From assembly GCA_947649365.1 (NCBI GenBank), contig CANSRH010000012.1, forward strand, positions 1-50,388: a stretch of DNA of 50,388 nucleotides, given 5' to 3'. Under the pieces are notes generated by a model that had not been told where the DNA came from, ran no database searches, and worked only from the letters and a program-made list of their open reading frames with translations. Positions within the stretch are counted from its first letter, which is position 1, and the number at the start of each line of letters is the position of its first letter. Origin of the DNA: an uncultured Mycoplasmatota bacterium (GTDB lineage Bacteria; Bacillota_I; Bacilli_A; RF39; UBA660). A program made the position numbers and the translations under genes. Of the stretch, positions 8,222 through 16,328 are shown in pieces.

Positions 8222-9844
8222 TCACTTATAAATGCTTGCATAAGTATTGCCCCATGCTTTGTATTCTTTTATTTTTCCTTTGTTTACTAACTTACTCTTG
8301 TATTCTCTATCATAAGTTTCAAAGTAGATAAAATAAGGTTGGATTCCTTTTTCTATAGTTTCTGTTAGTTCTTCTTCATTTTTTAGAAGAATAATTTTCT
8401 CTTTGTGAGTATAACTTAAAGCTTCGTAATTAAAAAGCAATGCCCAATCAGAATAACTATATACATAGATGGTTTCTTTATTGTTTTTCGCTAAATCTTG
8501 TAAAATCTTTGTAGCACTTACACCATAGTAGTCCATTTCATAATTTTCAGTAGGATTTTTAGCAAAACAATTGTAATACGTAGTAGAAGTTGAACCATTT
8601 AAAATAATACCTATTCCATTTCCAATTAAACAAAGGATTAGAAAAAATAAAATCTTTTTTTTCTGTTTTGTATTTTTAAAAATACAGAATAGTGCGTAAC
8701 TTAAAAGGATTAACAAAGAAGGATATAAAAAGTAAAAATGACGCCATCCGTTGTAAATATTAGGGTTCGACACCATGGCTACTAGTATGGGCAAGCCACT
8801 TAAAATAATGGCTAGAACAAGAATGTTTTGTTCTTTCAATTTTTGCTTGTTTCTTATCATTTTTAGGGTTAAAATTACACCAGTTACAATGAGAACAGAA
8901 ACATAAATTGGTAAGGTTAAAAAGATAATTTTTGGTAAATAATACCATGGCAAAGGATTTTCCCAGTGTTGGTACAAAGTACCTTCAAAGAAAACTTTTC
9001 CATAATTTCTAGCAAAATTGACACTATTTTCTAAAGACCATTTGAAGAAGTCAAGTAAATGCCATCCTTCAGCCCATATGGCGGGTGTTATAAGAAGATA
9101 CATAACGATACAACTAAGTAGTGCTGTTAATCCTACTAAGAAATTTTTCTTGTTCCAACTTTTTTCTTTTGTTAATGTAATAAGGTATAGAATTCCTAAA
9201 GATGCAAAAACAAAGCCTCCACTCACCTTTAGGTTACAAGAAATAGCAGATACCAACCCAAATAATATAGCTTCTTTGTATGATTTTCCTTTTATCCATT
9301 TTATACCATAATAAAGCATCATGAAAACAAAGGTAATTAGTACACAATCTTTGTTGTTATAAAGACCATCTGCAAATATTCGAGGCGTCAAGAAAAAAAT
9401 TAGGGAGGTTATTAATGCTACTTTTTTTGAGTTCCACAATTCTTTTATTAATTGATAACAAAATAGTACTCCCACAAAAAATAGAATATAGGTATACATA
9501 TGCCATGCAAAACTGAGCGTATGTTCACTTACTTTGCTCAGTGCTAAAAAGGGAGCAAAGAGATAATAAGGAGATATTCCATGGTCTTTTTCAACACTTT
9601 GTGAAATGGGAACAATTCCTTCTTGTTGATAGTATTTTACTAAATCACTTTTTGGATTTAAAGCGTTTGCATATCCCATTATGTTCATTTTTAAAATATT
9701 TTGTTCGGCTTTTTCATCATAATTGATTCCTGTTTCTTTTAGAAAAAAAAGCCCAAAGAAAAATAACAAAAGAAAAAGAAGAATAATCATTCCCTTTTGC
9801 TTTTTATTACAAGCATTTTTTAATTTTGTTATCCATTCATTCAT
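8222..9844 (-). CDS. GT39-like (GT-C) membrane glycosyltransferase
   Basis: A 540-residue protein with ten or more membrane segments. An acidic motif in the first outer loop (GINYDEKAEQN, near residue 40) and the FFLTPRIFADGLYNNKD block match the ArnT/PMT (GT39-like) fold. GT-C enzymes move a sugar from a polyprenyl phosphate to an acceptor outside the membrane. The gene begins directly after the stop of the GtrB-like gene (TAA-ATG), so the two are translationally linked: the partner probably makes the lipid-linked sugar donor. The C-terminal soluble part (about residues 440-540) is outside the membrane. Sugar and acceptor are unknown. Confidence 0.75.
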   Translation of the reverse strand: MNEWITKLKNACNKKQKGMIILLFLLLFFFGLFFLKETGINYDEKAEQNILKMNIMGYANALNPKSDLVKYYQQEGIVPISQSVEKDHGISPYYLFAPFLALSKVSEHTLSFAWHMYTYILFFVGVLFCYQLIKELWNSKKVALITSLIFFLTPRIFADGLYNNKDCVLITFVFMMLYYGIKWIKGKSYKEAILFGLVSAISCNLKVSGGFVFASLGILYLITLTKEKSWNKKNFLVGLTALLSCIVMYLLITPAIWAEGWHLLDFFKWSLENSVNFARNYGKVFFEGTLYQHWENPLPWYYLPKIIFLTLPIYVSVLIVTGVILTLKMIRNKQKLKEQNILVLAIILSGLPILVAMVSNPNIYNGWRHFYFLYPSLLILLSYALFCIFKNTKQKKKILFFLILCLIGNGIGIILNGSTSTTYYNCFAKNPTENYEMDYYGVSATKILQDLAKNNKETIYVYSYSDWALLFNYEALSYTHKEKIILLKNEEELTETIEKGIQPYFIYFETYDREYKSKLVNKGKIKEYKAWGNTYASIYK

Positions 9845-10816
9845 TTATTTTCCCTTTTCTTTCTTTTCATTTAAATTTTCTGCAATAATAAAACGTGGTC
9901 TATGTTTGGTTTCATTATAAATTTTACCTATGTATTCTCCAATAATTCCTATAGATAGCATTTGTATTCCTCCAACTAACCAAATGGAGAATATGATAAA
10001 TGTCCATCCCGATACCGCATTGCCTGTTAATTTTACAATTAAAGAATAGAAAAGAATGAGAATACTTAAAATGATGATTACAAATCCTAAAGTTGTTATA
10101 AATCGTAAAGGTTTTATACTAAAAGAAGTAATTCCATCCCATGCAAAACTTAGCATTTTCTTAAGTGGATATTTGCTTTCTCCTGCAAATCTTTTTCCTC
10201 TTTCATAATAGACAATTTCAGATGAAAAGCCTATTAAAGGAAATATTCCTCTCAAGAATAAGTTGACTTCATGAAAATTTTCTAGTTTCTTTAGGACTCT
10301 TTTACTTGTTAAACGATAGTCAGCATGATTAAATACAATGTCTACTCCCATGATTTTCATGAATTTATAAAAACCTTCTGCAGTTATTTTTTTGAAGAAT
10401 GTGTCTTTTTTTCTTGAAGAACGTACACCATACACTACTTCTGCTCCACTTTCGTATTTTTCTATCATTTCATCAATAACATGAATATCGTCTTGTAAAT
10501 CAGCATCCATACTTATTATAACGTCCGCATATTCTTTTGCAGTGAGTAATCCTGCCAAAAGTGCATTTTGATGTCCTTTGTTTCTAGATAGGGATATTCC
10601 TGTAAAATGTTTTTCTTTTTGATTGATTTCTTTAATGAGTTCCCAGGTGTTGTCTTTACTTCCGTCATTTACATATAGAACTTTACTTTTACTTGCAATT
10701 TTCTTTTGGGAAATCAAGTCTTCTATTTTTTCTTTTAATTGTTTGGTCGTTTCTTTTACTACTTCTTCTTCATTGTAGCAGGGTACTACTATATATAAAA
10801 TCAAATTTTTTTTCAT
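9845..10816 (-). CDS. GtrB/DPMS-like polyprenyl-phosphate glycosyltransferase (GT2)
   Basis: A 323-residue GT2 enzyme. The GT-A domain shows YIVVPCYNEEEVV, NDGSKDNTW, the DADLQDD metal site and the YRLTSKRVL block. Two C-terminal membrane helices follow, then the conserved IGEYIGKIYNETKHRPRF tail of the GtrB/ArnC/YkoT group. It would transfer a sugar from a nucleotide donor to undecaprenyl phosphate on the inner membrane face. AGGAG sits 7 bp before the ATG. TTGCTT-16 bp-TAAAAT in the gap upstream may be the promoter. It is paired with the GT-C gene downstream. Confidence 0.88.
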   Translation of the reverse strand: MKKNLILYIVVPCYNEEEVVKETTKQLKEKIEDLISQKKIASKSKVLYVNDGSKDNTWELIKEINQKEKHFTGISLSRNKGHQNALLAGLLTAKEYADVIISMDADLQDDIHVIDEMIEKYESGAEVVYGVRSSRKKDTFFKKITAEGFYKFMKIMGVDIVFNHADYRLTSKRVLKKLENFHEVNLFLRGIFPLIGFSSEIVYYERGKRFAGESKYPLKKMLSFAWDGITSFSIKPLRFITTLGFVIIILSILILFYSLIVKLTGNAVSGWTFIIFSIWLVGGIQMLSIGIIGEYIGKIYNETKHRPRFIIAENLNEKKEKGK

Positions 10817-10943
10817 AACAATCTCCTAAAGTTTCATTGACATTATTTTACCAATATATTTAATAAAAGCAAAGGCCTTTTACCTTTGGTCTTTACATTT
10901 TTCTTTTTTTGTACACATTCCTTGTTTACATGTTTTATAAAAA

Positions 10944-10962
10944 AACTCCCAAATCAGGAGTT
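10944..10962 (-). terminator. terminator after the 3' half of the DUF6020-like gene
   Basis: On the minus strand AACTCC-TGATTTG-GGAGTT is followed by T7. It separates the split gene from the downstream GtrB-like operon. Confidence 0.8.
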
Positions 10963-10982
10963 ATATCTAAAAAAATTTTTTA

Positions 10983-11780
10983 TTATTTTTCTACTTCTAC
11001 ACTAGTATTTTTATTAGGTAAAAAAGGGATTATTATACTTAAAGGTACAAACAATACAAATACGTAAACGTAACGTAGACTAAAAGCAATTGGTGTTCCA
11101 ATCATAATAGATAACCATAAAAGAATACAAGGAACAAAGCAAAGTAATTGTTGATAATTCTTTTTATGACATAATAGTGTAATCGATAAAAAGAATAACC
11201 ATACAAATAATGCTGATGAAAAGTACACTTTTGGTTCTAATACTTTTTTTAAAGAAATTCCACTCCACTTTTCTATTAAATCAGTTTGTTCTAAGTTATA
11301 TTCATTTTCCCATATCGTATTTTGAACATAGGCAGTGTCGTTGCCTCGTAAAAAGTTCCAAAAACCTAATGTTTGTAAAAGATAAGCTTCTACATAATTA
11401 GAGAAATTATTTGGTAGTAAATGAAACCACATTTTTATAAATTCTTTTTTGTTACTACTAAAAGCATAATTATCAAACTTTTCATGAAATTTAATGGTAT
11501 CAAAATTTGTTGATGTATAAGCACCTTTTAAGGTTCCAATAGGAAGAATAGAGTTTATTAATGCATATTCTTTTTCTGTTAGTTCTGCCCCTTCTCTTAT
11601 GGAATACGTTATTTGTTGAAATGGTATGGCACTCACTTCAATAAAGGTACTGCCATTCATGTGAAAATGAGAATACAATGGTCCTTGTATTAATAAAACT
11701 AGTAATAATAGTATTCCGCTTGATAGAATAAATTTTTTACTTTTTATATCCAAAAAGATAGTAAATTTTTGAATAAGTTT
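10983..11780 (-). pseudogene. 3' half of a DUF6020-like membrane protein gene, split by a mobile element
   Basis: About 265 codons of the C-terminal part of a polytopic membrane protein. It has no ribosome site or good start: the frame opens after a stop at 11783. The earliest candidate start is a TTG at 11753. It has one membrane helix at each end of a large outer loop, with GPLYSHFHMNGSTFIEVSAI and LPIGTLKGAYTSTNFD, as in the C-terminal half of DUF6020-like proteins. The N-terminal half lies at 20117-20944, on the other side of the integrated element, on the same strand and in the right order. Unless excision restores the gene, this half is unlikely to be translated. Confidence 0.7.
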
Positions 11781-11788
11781 TTATAAGT

Positions 11789-11829
11789 TCTTAAATGTCG
11801 TTATAACCTTTATTTATAAGCATTTAAGA
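11789..11829. repeat. inverted repeat at the left end of the element
   Basis: TCTTAAATG (11789-11797) pairs perfectly with CATTTAAGA (11821-11829). The right arm overlaps the end of int. It may end the int transcript or be part of the attachment region. Confidence 0.5.
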
Positions 11830-13113
11830 CATTTTTAATTTTGGAAGATGTTCACATATATTTTTATAATTTCTTATATTTTCGCTTTCAAAAGTAGTAA
11901 ATTCGTAGTAAAATTGCTTTTGCTTATTTATTCTTTCCATCTCTGCTTTTGCCGACATATAGGTAGGGTGCGTATAATAACTTAATGTCATTTCAATATT
12001 TTTATGTCCCATGATGTATTGTAATGTATGAGGGTTTAAACCATCGTTAGCCCAATTCGTGCAAAATGTATGTCTTAAAGTATGAGGTGTCATTTTTCTA
12101 GGAAGTTGTTCCTCATGACATTTATTATACTTTTTAACAATTCCTTTAAATATACTTTCATAGTCGTTGCGTACTTTTGGGTATCCATCTTTTTTTAAGA
12201 ATAGGAAACCACTATAACCATCAATAACAATAGTGTTTGTGCTTTTACGATTATTTACTATACGCATAAAGATTTCATACGCTTTGTCGCTCATAGGTAC
12301 TTTTCTCACACCATTATCAGTTTTAGTGTCGTCAATATAATAACCTCGTTCGGTATTTCTTAAAAGTTGGCGTTCTACATTGATAAGTCTATTATCAAAA
12401 TCTAGGTCGGTGTCTATCAGTCCGCAAAATTCCGATATACGAAGTCCCGTTTCTCTTATTAAAATAATTTCGTCATAGTTTTTAGAGTATGTTTTATCAT
12501 TTTGAATAAAAGAGTATAGGCTTTCTTCTTGTTCTAATGTAAGGGGTATATTCTTCTCGGTATCGTTTTCTATCACATCGTCAATTTTAAATTCAAACGG
12601 GTTTTTTCTTACATAGTCGTCTTGTAATGCCATTTGAAACGCCGCATATAATGAACGCTTATCATTTTTTATTGTTTGATAGGCTATTCCTTTTTCTTTC
12701 ATGCGTATAGCCCATTCTTTGGCGTCTGACATCTTAACATTTTCAATAGGGCAAGTACCAATTTTATCTTCTTCTAGTAATCTCATAAGTCTATTGCGTC
12801 CATTTTTAGTGCTATCTTTAACATTTGGTCGTTGATTATTCTTTTTAGCATATAATTGACATACACTTATTTTTTTACCTATGGTGTCGATTCCGTCGTT
12901 AATGTCCTTTAAAATTTCTTGTTCCTTTTCTCTTAATGACTTGTCGTCGCGTTTCCCGTTTGGTGTTTTATCGGTTGGTACTAACTTCCAAGCATATATA
13001 AATTGTGGTTTGCCGAAACTATCGGTATATTTATAAACATATCTTCCATCTTTTCTTTGGCTCTCTCCGTTATGTAAAATACGATTTTTTTTATCGCGTC
13101 TTTTTTCTATCAT
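11824..13113 (-). CDS. int: Tn916-type tyrosine recombinase (integrase)
   Basis: A 429-residue homologue of Tn916 Int that integrates and excises the element. The N-terminal arm-binding domain (about residues 1-75) has the typical GESQRKDGRYVYKYTDSFG. The core-binding domain spans about 80-185 (AKEWAIRMKEKGIAYQTIKN). The catalytic residues are all present: R225 in ETGLRISEF, K264, H344 and R347 in HTLRHTFC, H370 in IMGHKNIE and nucleophile Y379 in TLSYYTH. An AAGGAG site lies 9 bp before the ATG. About 35 extra C-terminal residues extend past the usual end, and they contain the left arm repeat. It follows xis, as in Tn916. Confidence 0.96.
   Translation of the reverse strand: MIEKRRDKKNRILHNGESQRKDGRYVYKYTDSFGKPQFIYAWKLVPTDKTPNGKRDDKSLREKEQEILKDINDGIDTIGKKISVCQLYAKKNNQRPNVKDSTKNGRNRLMRLLEEDKIGTCPIENVKMSDAKEWAIRMKEKGIAYQTIKNDKRSLYAAFQMALQDDYVRKNPFEFKIDDVIENDTEKNIPLTLEQEESLYSFIQNDKTYSKNYDEIILIRETGLRISEFCGLIDTDLDFDNRLINVERQLLRNTERGYYIDDTKTDNGVRKVPMSDKAYEIFMRIVNNRKSTNTIVIDGYSGFLFLKKDGYPKVRNDYESIFKGIVKKYNKCHEEQLPRKMTPHTLRHTFCTNWANDGLNPHTLQYIMGHKNIEMTLSYYTHPTYMSAKAEMERINKQKQFYYEFTTFESENIRNYKNICEHLPKLKMS
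11885..11913 (+). repeat. left Int arm-type repeat (DR-2-like)
   Basis: CTTTC then AAAAGTAGTAAATTCGTAGTAAAA; 27 of 29 bases are identical to 20036-20064 in the same orientation. It contains two copies of a GTAGTAAA-like unit. In Tn916 such paired direct repeats at each end bind the N-terminal domain of Int. It lies inside the 3' end of int. Confidence 0.75.
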
Positions 13114-13141
13114 ATTTTTTTGCTCCTTTCAATAATAGAAA

Positions 13142-13182
13142 GAGCCTTGATATGCAATAACATTATATCACATATAAGGCTC
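13142..13182 (-). promoter_or_regulatory. long hairpin between xis and int
   Basis: GAGCCTT and AAGGCTC flank an ATATG/CATAT extension, giving a 12-bp stem with one bulge. The loop holds a GATATAATG, which resembles a -10 box read toward int. It may act as an attenuator or as a separate promoter region for int. Confidence 0.45.
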
Positions 13183-13190
13183 AATTTTCA

Positions 13191-13427
13191 TTAAATTACA
13201 TTTAAAGTATCAATAATTTTTTCAAATTGTTTTCTTTTTATTTGAATTCGGTTGCCGTTCATTAAAACCCAACTTGCGTTTAAGTTTTCTTCTGCTAGTT
13301 TACGAAGTTTATTTTCGCCAATACGAAAATACTTTGACGCTTCTTCAATAGTAAGTGTATATTTTTCACTTATAGGAACATATACCATATTTTTACAAGA
13401 CTCTTGATAGTTGATATTATCCACCAT
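13191..13427 (-). CDS. xis: Tn916-type excisionase
   Basis: A basic 78-residue protein with a winged-helix DNA-binding pattern ([39 protein letters not shown]), as in Tn916 Xis. It bends DNA at the element ends and steers Int to excision. It starts directly at the stop codon of the FtsK-like gene with no strong ribosome site, so it probably depends on translation of that gene. It lies just upstream of int, the standard order. Confidence 0.9.
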   Translation of the reverse strand: MVDNINYQESCKNMVYVPISEKYTLTIEEASKYFRIGENKLRKLAEENLNASWVLMNGNRIQIKRKQFEKIIDTLNVI

Positions 13428-14645
13428 TTAAACCATCTTACTACTTATAATATTGTCAATTTCTTCTTTGTCCTTTTGTGAAATTTTTGCTACTTGAATA
13501 CGCGTAACTTTCATTTTTCCATCTTCGCAAAGGTATCCATATCCTTGTTTATTAACTTCTCTAATTTGTTTCTGCTTTTTTTCGTCTAAAAGCATTTTCT
13601 TTTGAGTATCGGATATTTCGCCCATCAAAATTATTTTTTTAAATTGTTCTCTAGCACCTCTTACAAAGTATTCTGCGTCTGCTCTTTGTAGGCTTACTAT
13701 TGTTATTATTTTTTTGCTACGCCCTATAAACAATAAATCTGCAACCATATCTTTAATTTCCTCTTTATCACTTTTATTCTTTATTGAATTGAGAAGTACT
13801 GCATATTCTTCAATTAAAAGAATAATTGTTTCTTTATCTTCGTTGTCTTCGTCATTTTCCATACGCTCTTTAAGTATTTTATGGACCTCTTTAATTCCAT
13901 CTATTGCATTGATACCATAATAATTAGGACGATTTTTAAATTGTCTAAAATCTTCATTTTTTATATCACTTATAAATACTCGTACATCTTCACCATTACA
14001 AGATTTATTTAAGGCTATTTTTCCTAGTAATTGATGTGTAAAATATGTTTTACCACTTCCCGTACTTCCAACTACTAAAGCCGATAAAAAGTCGTCTAGT
14101 AAGTTGTCATTTAGGGTTACTTGGAATAGTTTAGGGTGTAATAAATCTCTAGGTGTTGCATAAACATTGATATATTTTGTTGGTATTCTTGGTGTCATAT
14201 AATGTACATCTATATGATAAGCCGATTCTACATCGTCTTGTCTTGCTCTTAATTTTTCAATAGAAATGTTTTTAGAGTCTATAACATATATAAACTCGTT
14301 TTCTTCTTCGCCATCTAAAATATCAATTATTTCCGTATATTCGCCACTTTCATTTTTTAAGCCGACATCTTGAACATTTTTTTGTTCTTCTTCTTTGGCT
14401 TTATTATGTCTTTTTAAAGTTATTATTAGTGCTATTAAGATTAGCGTTAAAAGTAGTGCAAGTCCAATATTTACTACTACATTTAGCATTTTTATTTGTA
14501 ATTCAGTTGTGGCTTTTGAAAGCATGTAATCTATTACATAGCCTCTTGAGTGCCATAATAATTGTGCTACTATTATGTATAACAACACAATATAAGTCTT
14601 AATATAATTTATTTTTTTTAATATATTCATTATTTTATTTTTCAT
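13428..14645 (-). CDS. FtsK/SpoIIIE-type DNA-translocating ATPase (TcpA-like coupling protein)
   Basis: A 405-residue protein. Two N-terminal membrane helices (about residues 17-33 and 53-77) are followed by a linker and an FtsK-type motor. Walker A is GSTGSGKT (193-200), with DIKNEDF near 227 and Walker B IILLIEEY (274-281). FtsK-like proteins of ICEs and IMEs bring the Rep-DNA or relaxase-DNA complex to the mating channel. The ATG overlaps the 3' end of rep by 11 bp, with GGAGGA 8 bp before it, so it is coupled to rep. It may bring the CRESS-like Rep and its nicked strand to a helper conjugation system (inference). Confidence 0.85.
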   Translation of the reverse strand: MKNKIMNILKKINYIKTYIVLLYIIVAQLLWHSRGYVIDYMLSKATTELQIKMLNVVVNIGLALLLTLILIALIITLKRHNKAKEEEQKNVQDVGLKNESGEYTEIIDILDGEEENEFIYVIDSKNISIEKLRARQDDVESAYHIDVHYMTPRIPTKYINVYATPRDLLHPKLFQVTLNDNLLDDFLSALVVGSTGSGKTYFTHQLLGKIALNKSCNGEDVRVFISDIKNEDFRQFKNRPNYYGINAIDGIKEVHKILKERMENDEDNEDKETIILLIEEYAVLLNSIKNKSDKEEIKDMVADLLFIGRSKKIITIVSLQRADAEYFVRGAREQFKKIILMGEISDTQKKMLLDEKKQKQIREVNKQGYGYLCEDGKMKVTRIQVAKISQKDKEEIDNIISSKMV

Positions 14646-15621
14646 TTTCTAATTCCTCCAATTTTTTAGTTAATTTATGTTCTATAATTGAACCATCAAT
14701 TTTGTACTCAATTATGTTATGAATTCTACGCAAAAATGCGTCCCAAACTTCTCTATACTTTAAACTACATCGTAAGTCATAATATTGCTCCTCTAGGGGA
14801 ACATTTGAAGTTATATAGACATAAGTGTAACAAGCCACCTTATCGCTATATCTCGCGGGTAGCATAAGGGGGTATATATCGGTATAATTAAGCATATCGC
14901 CGATGGGTATTTGACTATGAAATTCCTCAAAAACTAGGGTATTCATAGTGCTTTTATATGAGTCAAAATTCACACCTCTACTACTTGTATAATTCGTGAT
15001 ACGACATATATTTTTAGCACCATGCCTTTTGTATATATCTCGTGTCTTACCAACGCCCGTTTTACCATAAACATAAGTTACTATGATGTCGCGATTTTCT
15101 TTCATGTACTTGTCTGCAAGATAAGTTTCTCTAATTAAGTCTATATCTCGTATTTTTAAAGCCCATTGTGGGTTATTTTCTATTATTTCGATGTTTGACT
15201 TGCCATCTTTAATATCCTCTAATAATTGCCCTATAATGGGGTCTTTTTCTTGTAGTTCCGATGGTATCGTTCCGTATTCTTCAAAACTGCCCTCAATAGA
15301 TGTTTCGGCTTTGTCTGTATTTTCAAACTTGCCCGTTTTTCTTACATAGTCAATATTATCTTGTATAGTCCCATAGGCTTTTTCTATGTGTGCTATTTTG
15401 TTAAAGCGACTCTGTATCGTTGTAAAGCGAATCGGCGATTTTGAATATATAAATATATGAATATGAGGCGTTTGGGTTTCGTTTCCGATTTCCTTACACA
15501 TACAATAGTAGTCAAGAGCGAATTTTTGCAAAGTTTCTTTTATTACTTCATCCGTAAAGCCATGTTCTAGTGGGTTATTTATCGTTAAAGCCCATTTACG
15601 ACTTTGGCTATTATCTGCCAT
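14635..15621 (-). CDS. rep: CRESS-DNA-virus-like Rep: HUH endonuclease plus SF3 helicase
   Basis: A 328-residue initiator with the full circovirus/geminivirus Rep layout. Endonuclease: motif I ALTINNP (11-17), motif II HIHIF (53-57) and motif III YVRK with catalytic Y92 (92-95). SF3 helicase: Walker A GKTGVGKT (186-193), Walker B LVFEEF (229-234) and motif C YVYITSN (267-273). It would nick the plus strand of the TAGTATTAC loop 130 bp upstream and unwind DNA for rolling-circle replication. Rep proteins of this type are known from bacterial plasmids and integrated elements as well as eukaryotic ssDNA viruses. An AGGAG site lies 8 bp before the ATG. No other relaxase is visible, so Rep may also start DNA transfer (inference). 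Confidence 0.93.
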   Translation of the reverse strand: MADNSQSRKWALTINNPLEHGFTDEVIKETLQKFALDYYCMCKEIGNETQTPHIHIFIYSKSPIRFTTIQSRFNKIAHIEKAYGTIQDNIDYVRKTGKFENTDKAETSIEGSFEEYGTIPSELQEKDPIIGQLLEDIKDGKSNIEIIENNPQWALKIRDIDLIRETYLADKYMKENRDIIVTYVYGKTGVGKTRDIYKRHGAKNICRITNYTSSRGVNFDSYKSTMNTLVFEEFHSQIPIGDMLNYTDIYPLMLPARYSDKVACYTYVYITSNVPLEEQYYDLRCSLKYREVWDAFLRRIHNIIEYKIDGSIIEHKLTKKLEELENEK

Positions 15622-15713
15622 GTTATCACTCCTATTTTTTATAGTTTAGATTATTATTAAATTTTCAAAGAACTAATGCGCTAATACATATACTAGTTAA
15701 TACACGCCCATGA

Positions 15714-15747
15714 GTGGGGCGAGTGGCGTAGCCACTTAAGCCCCCAC
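15714..15747. repeat. GC-rich hairpin next to the putative origin
   Basis: GTGGGGC (15714-15720) pairs with GCCCCCAC (15740-15747), and inside it AGTGGC (15722-15727) pairs with GCCACT (15731-15736). It is far more GC-rich than the surroundings. It lies between the CRESS-like stem-loop and rep, and may be a Rep or host-factor site or a second-strand origin. Confidence 0.6.
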
Positions 15748-15777
15748 CATATAAGGGCTAGTATTACCCCTTATATG
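15748..15777 (+). other. putative rolling-circle origin: circovirus-type stem-loop with TAGTATTAC
   Basis: A perfect 10-bp stem, CATATAAGGG (15748-15757) with CCCTTATATG (15768-15777), encloses a 10-nt loop CTAGTATTAC. The loop holds the nonanucleotide TAGTATTAC (15759-15767), which is the circovirus version of the CRESS-virus nick site. By analogy Rep would cut TAGTATT^AC on the plus strand and displace DNA rightward through the cargo genes. Stem length, loop size, nonanucleotide and the neighbouring iterons all agree with a viral CRESS origin, and the matching rep begins 127 bp away. In host DNA of this composition a chance match to all of these is very unlikely. Confidence 0.85.
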
Positions 15778-15795
15778 TAGCATGTAGCATGTAGC
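15775..15795 (+). repeat. three perfect 7-bp iterons (ATGTAGC) at the origin
   Basis: ATGTAGC occurs three times without gaps (15775-15781, 15782-15788, 15789-15795). The first overlaps the right stem arm by 3 bp. In circoviruses and geminiviruses short tandem iterons next to the stem-loop bind Rep specifically; the same role is inferred here. Confidence 0.75.
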
Positions 15796-15874
15796 AATAA
15801 TTTTTATAAATTTACCTTAATGTTAATCTAACTACTATTTAAAATAATAGAAAGATGTAACATTAAGGGTTTAA

Positions 15875-16069
15875 TTAGTCTTGTTGACTTGTTTTAAATT
15901 TTGGTTTGCTATTTTTGAACGCCATACGAATAACTGCTTGTTGTTCGTTGCTTGGGAATAGTAACATTTCGTAGTCGTCATCAACTCTAATTGCTACTAC
16001 AATGTAAGATTTCCCAGTTTTAGCACTTACGCGTTCCTCAACTTTGCAAGGTAACTCAATATTTATCAT
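15875..16069 (-). CDS. small hypothetical element protein
   Basis: A 64-residue protein (INIELPCKVEERVSAKTGKS; YIVVAIRVDDDYEMLLFPS) with a beta-rich pattern that could be an OB-like or SSB-like fold. Its position just upstream of the origin and rep is similar to the small early genes of Tn916-type elements, but the family is not recognised. A possible role in single-strand DNA binding is speculation. AAGGAG lies about 12 bp before the ATG. Confidence 0.6.
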   Translation of the reverse strand: MINIELPCKVEERVSAKTGKSYIVVAIRVDDDYEMLLFPSNEQQAVIRMAFKNSKPKFKTSQQD

Positions 16070-16165
16070 GTTTACAATTTGCTCCTTTCGTTAAATTTTG
16101 TGTAATTTTAGTTGACGCCTTTCAAATTACAAGTCCATTCTAGCAAGAATTTTGAATTTCGTAGC

Positions 16166-16183
16166 CCACCGACGATGGAAATT
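16166..16183 (+). repeat. 18-bp direct repeat, copy 1 (possible operator)
   Basis: CCACCGACGATGGAAATT; 16 of 18 bases match copy 2 at 16253-16270. The CCACCGACGATGG core is nearly palindromic, as expected for a repressor site. It lies between the HTH regulator gene and the rep side of the element. Confidence 0.45.
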
Positions 16184-16252
16184 AAAGCCTTATAAATAAA
16201 GGGTTTTAAAGGTTTATAATTTAGAAAGTGTTTATTTTAGGGGTTAAAAATT

Positions 16253-16270
16253 CCACCAATGATGGAAATT
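16253..16270 (+). repeat. 18-bp direct repeat, copy 2 (possible operator)
   Basis: CCACCAATGATGGAAATT, 87 bp after copy 1. Together they may be operators for the regulator at 16329-16748 or extra replication repeats. The rest of 16070-16328 shows no coding sequence. Confidence 0.45.
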
Positions 16271-16292
16271 TTCGTTTCAAGACATAAAAAAA

Positions 16293-16319
16293 AGAACATA
16301 TTTTTTGAAAATATGCTCT
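16293..16319 (-). terminator. terminator of the HTH regulator gene
   Basis: On the minus strand AGAGCATATTTT-CAA-AAAATATGTTCT forms a 12-bp stem with one wobble pair, followed by a T tract. It starts 10 bp after the regulator's stop codon. Confidence 0.8.
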
Positions 16320-16328
16320 AATTTTTAA

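Noticed and set aside
14635-15621. Rep as contamination by a eukaryotic ssDNA virus
   Set aside because: The gene has Shine-Dalgarno signals, overlaps an FtsK-like gene, and lies in one operon with a bacterial integrase and excisionase.
15775-15795. Short tandem repeats as a CRISPR or microsatellite
   Set aside because: Only three 7-bp units with no spacers, and they touch a perfect origin-like stem-loop; iterons explain them better.
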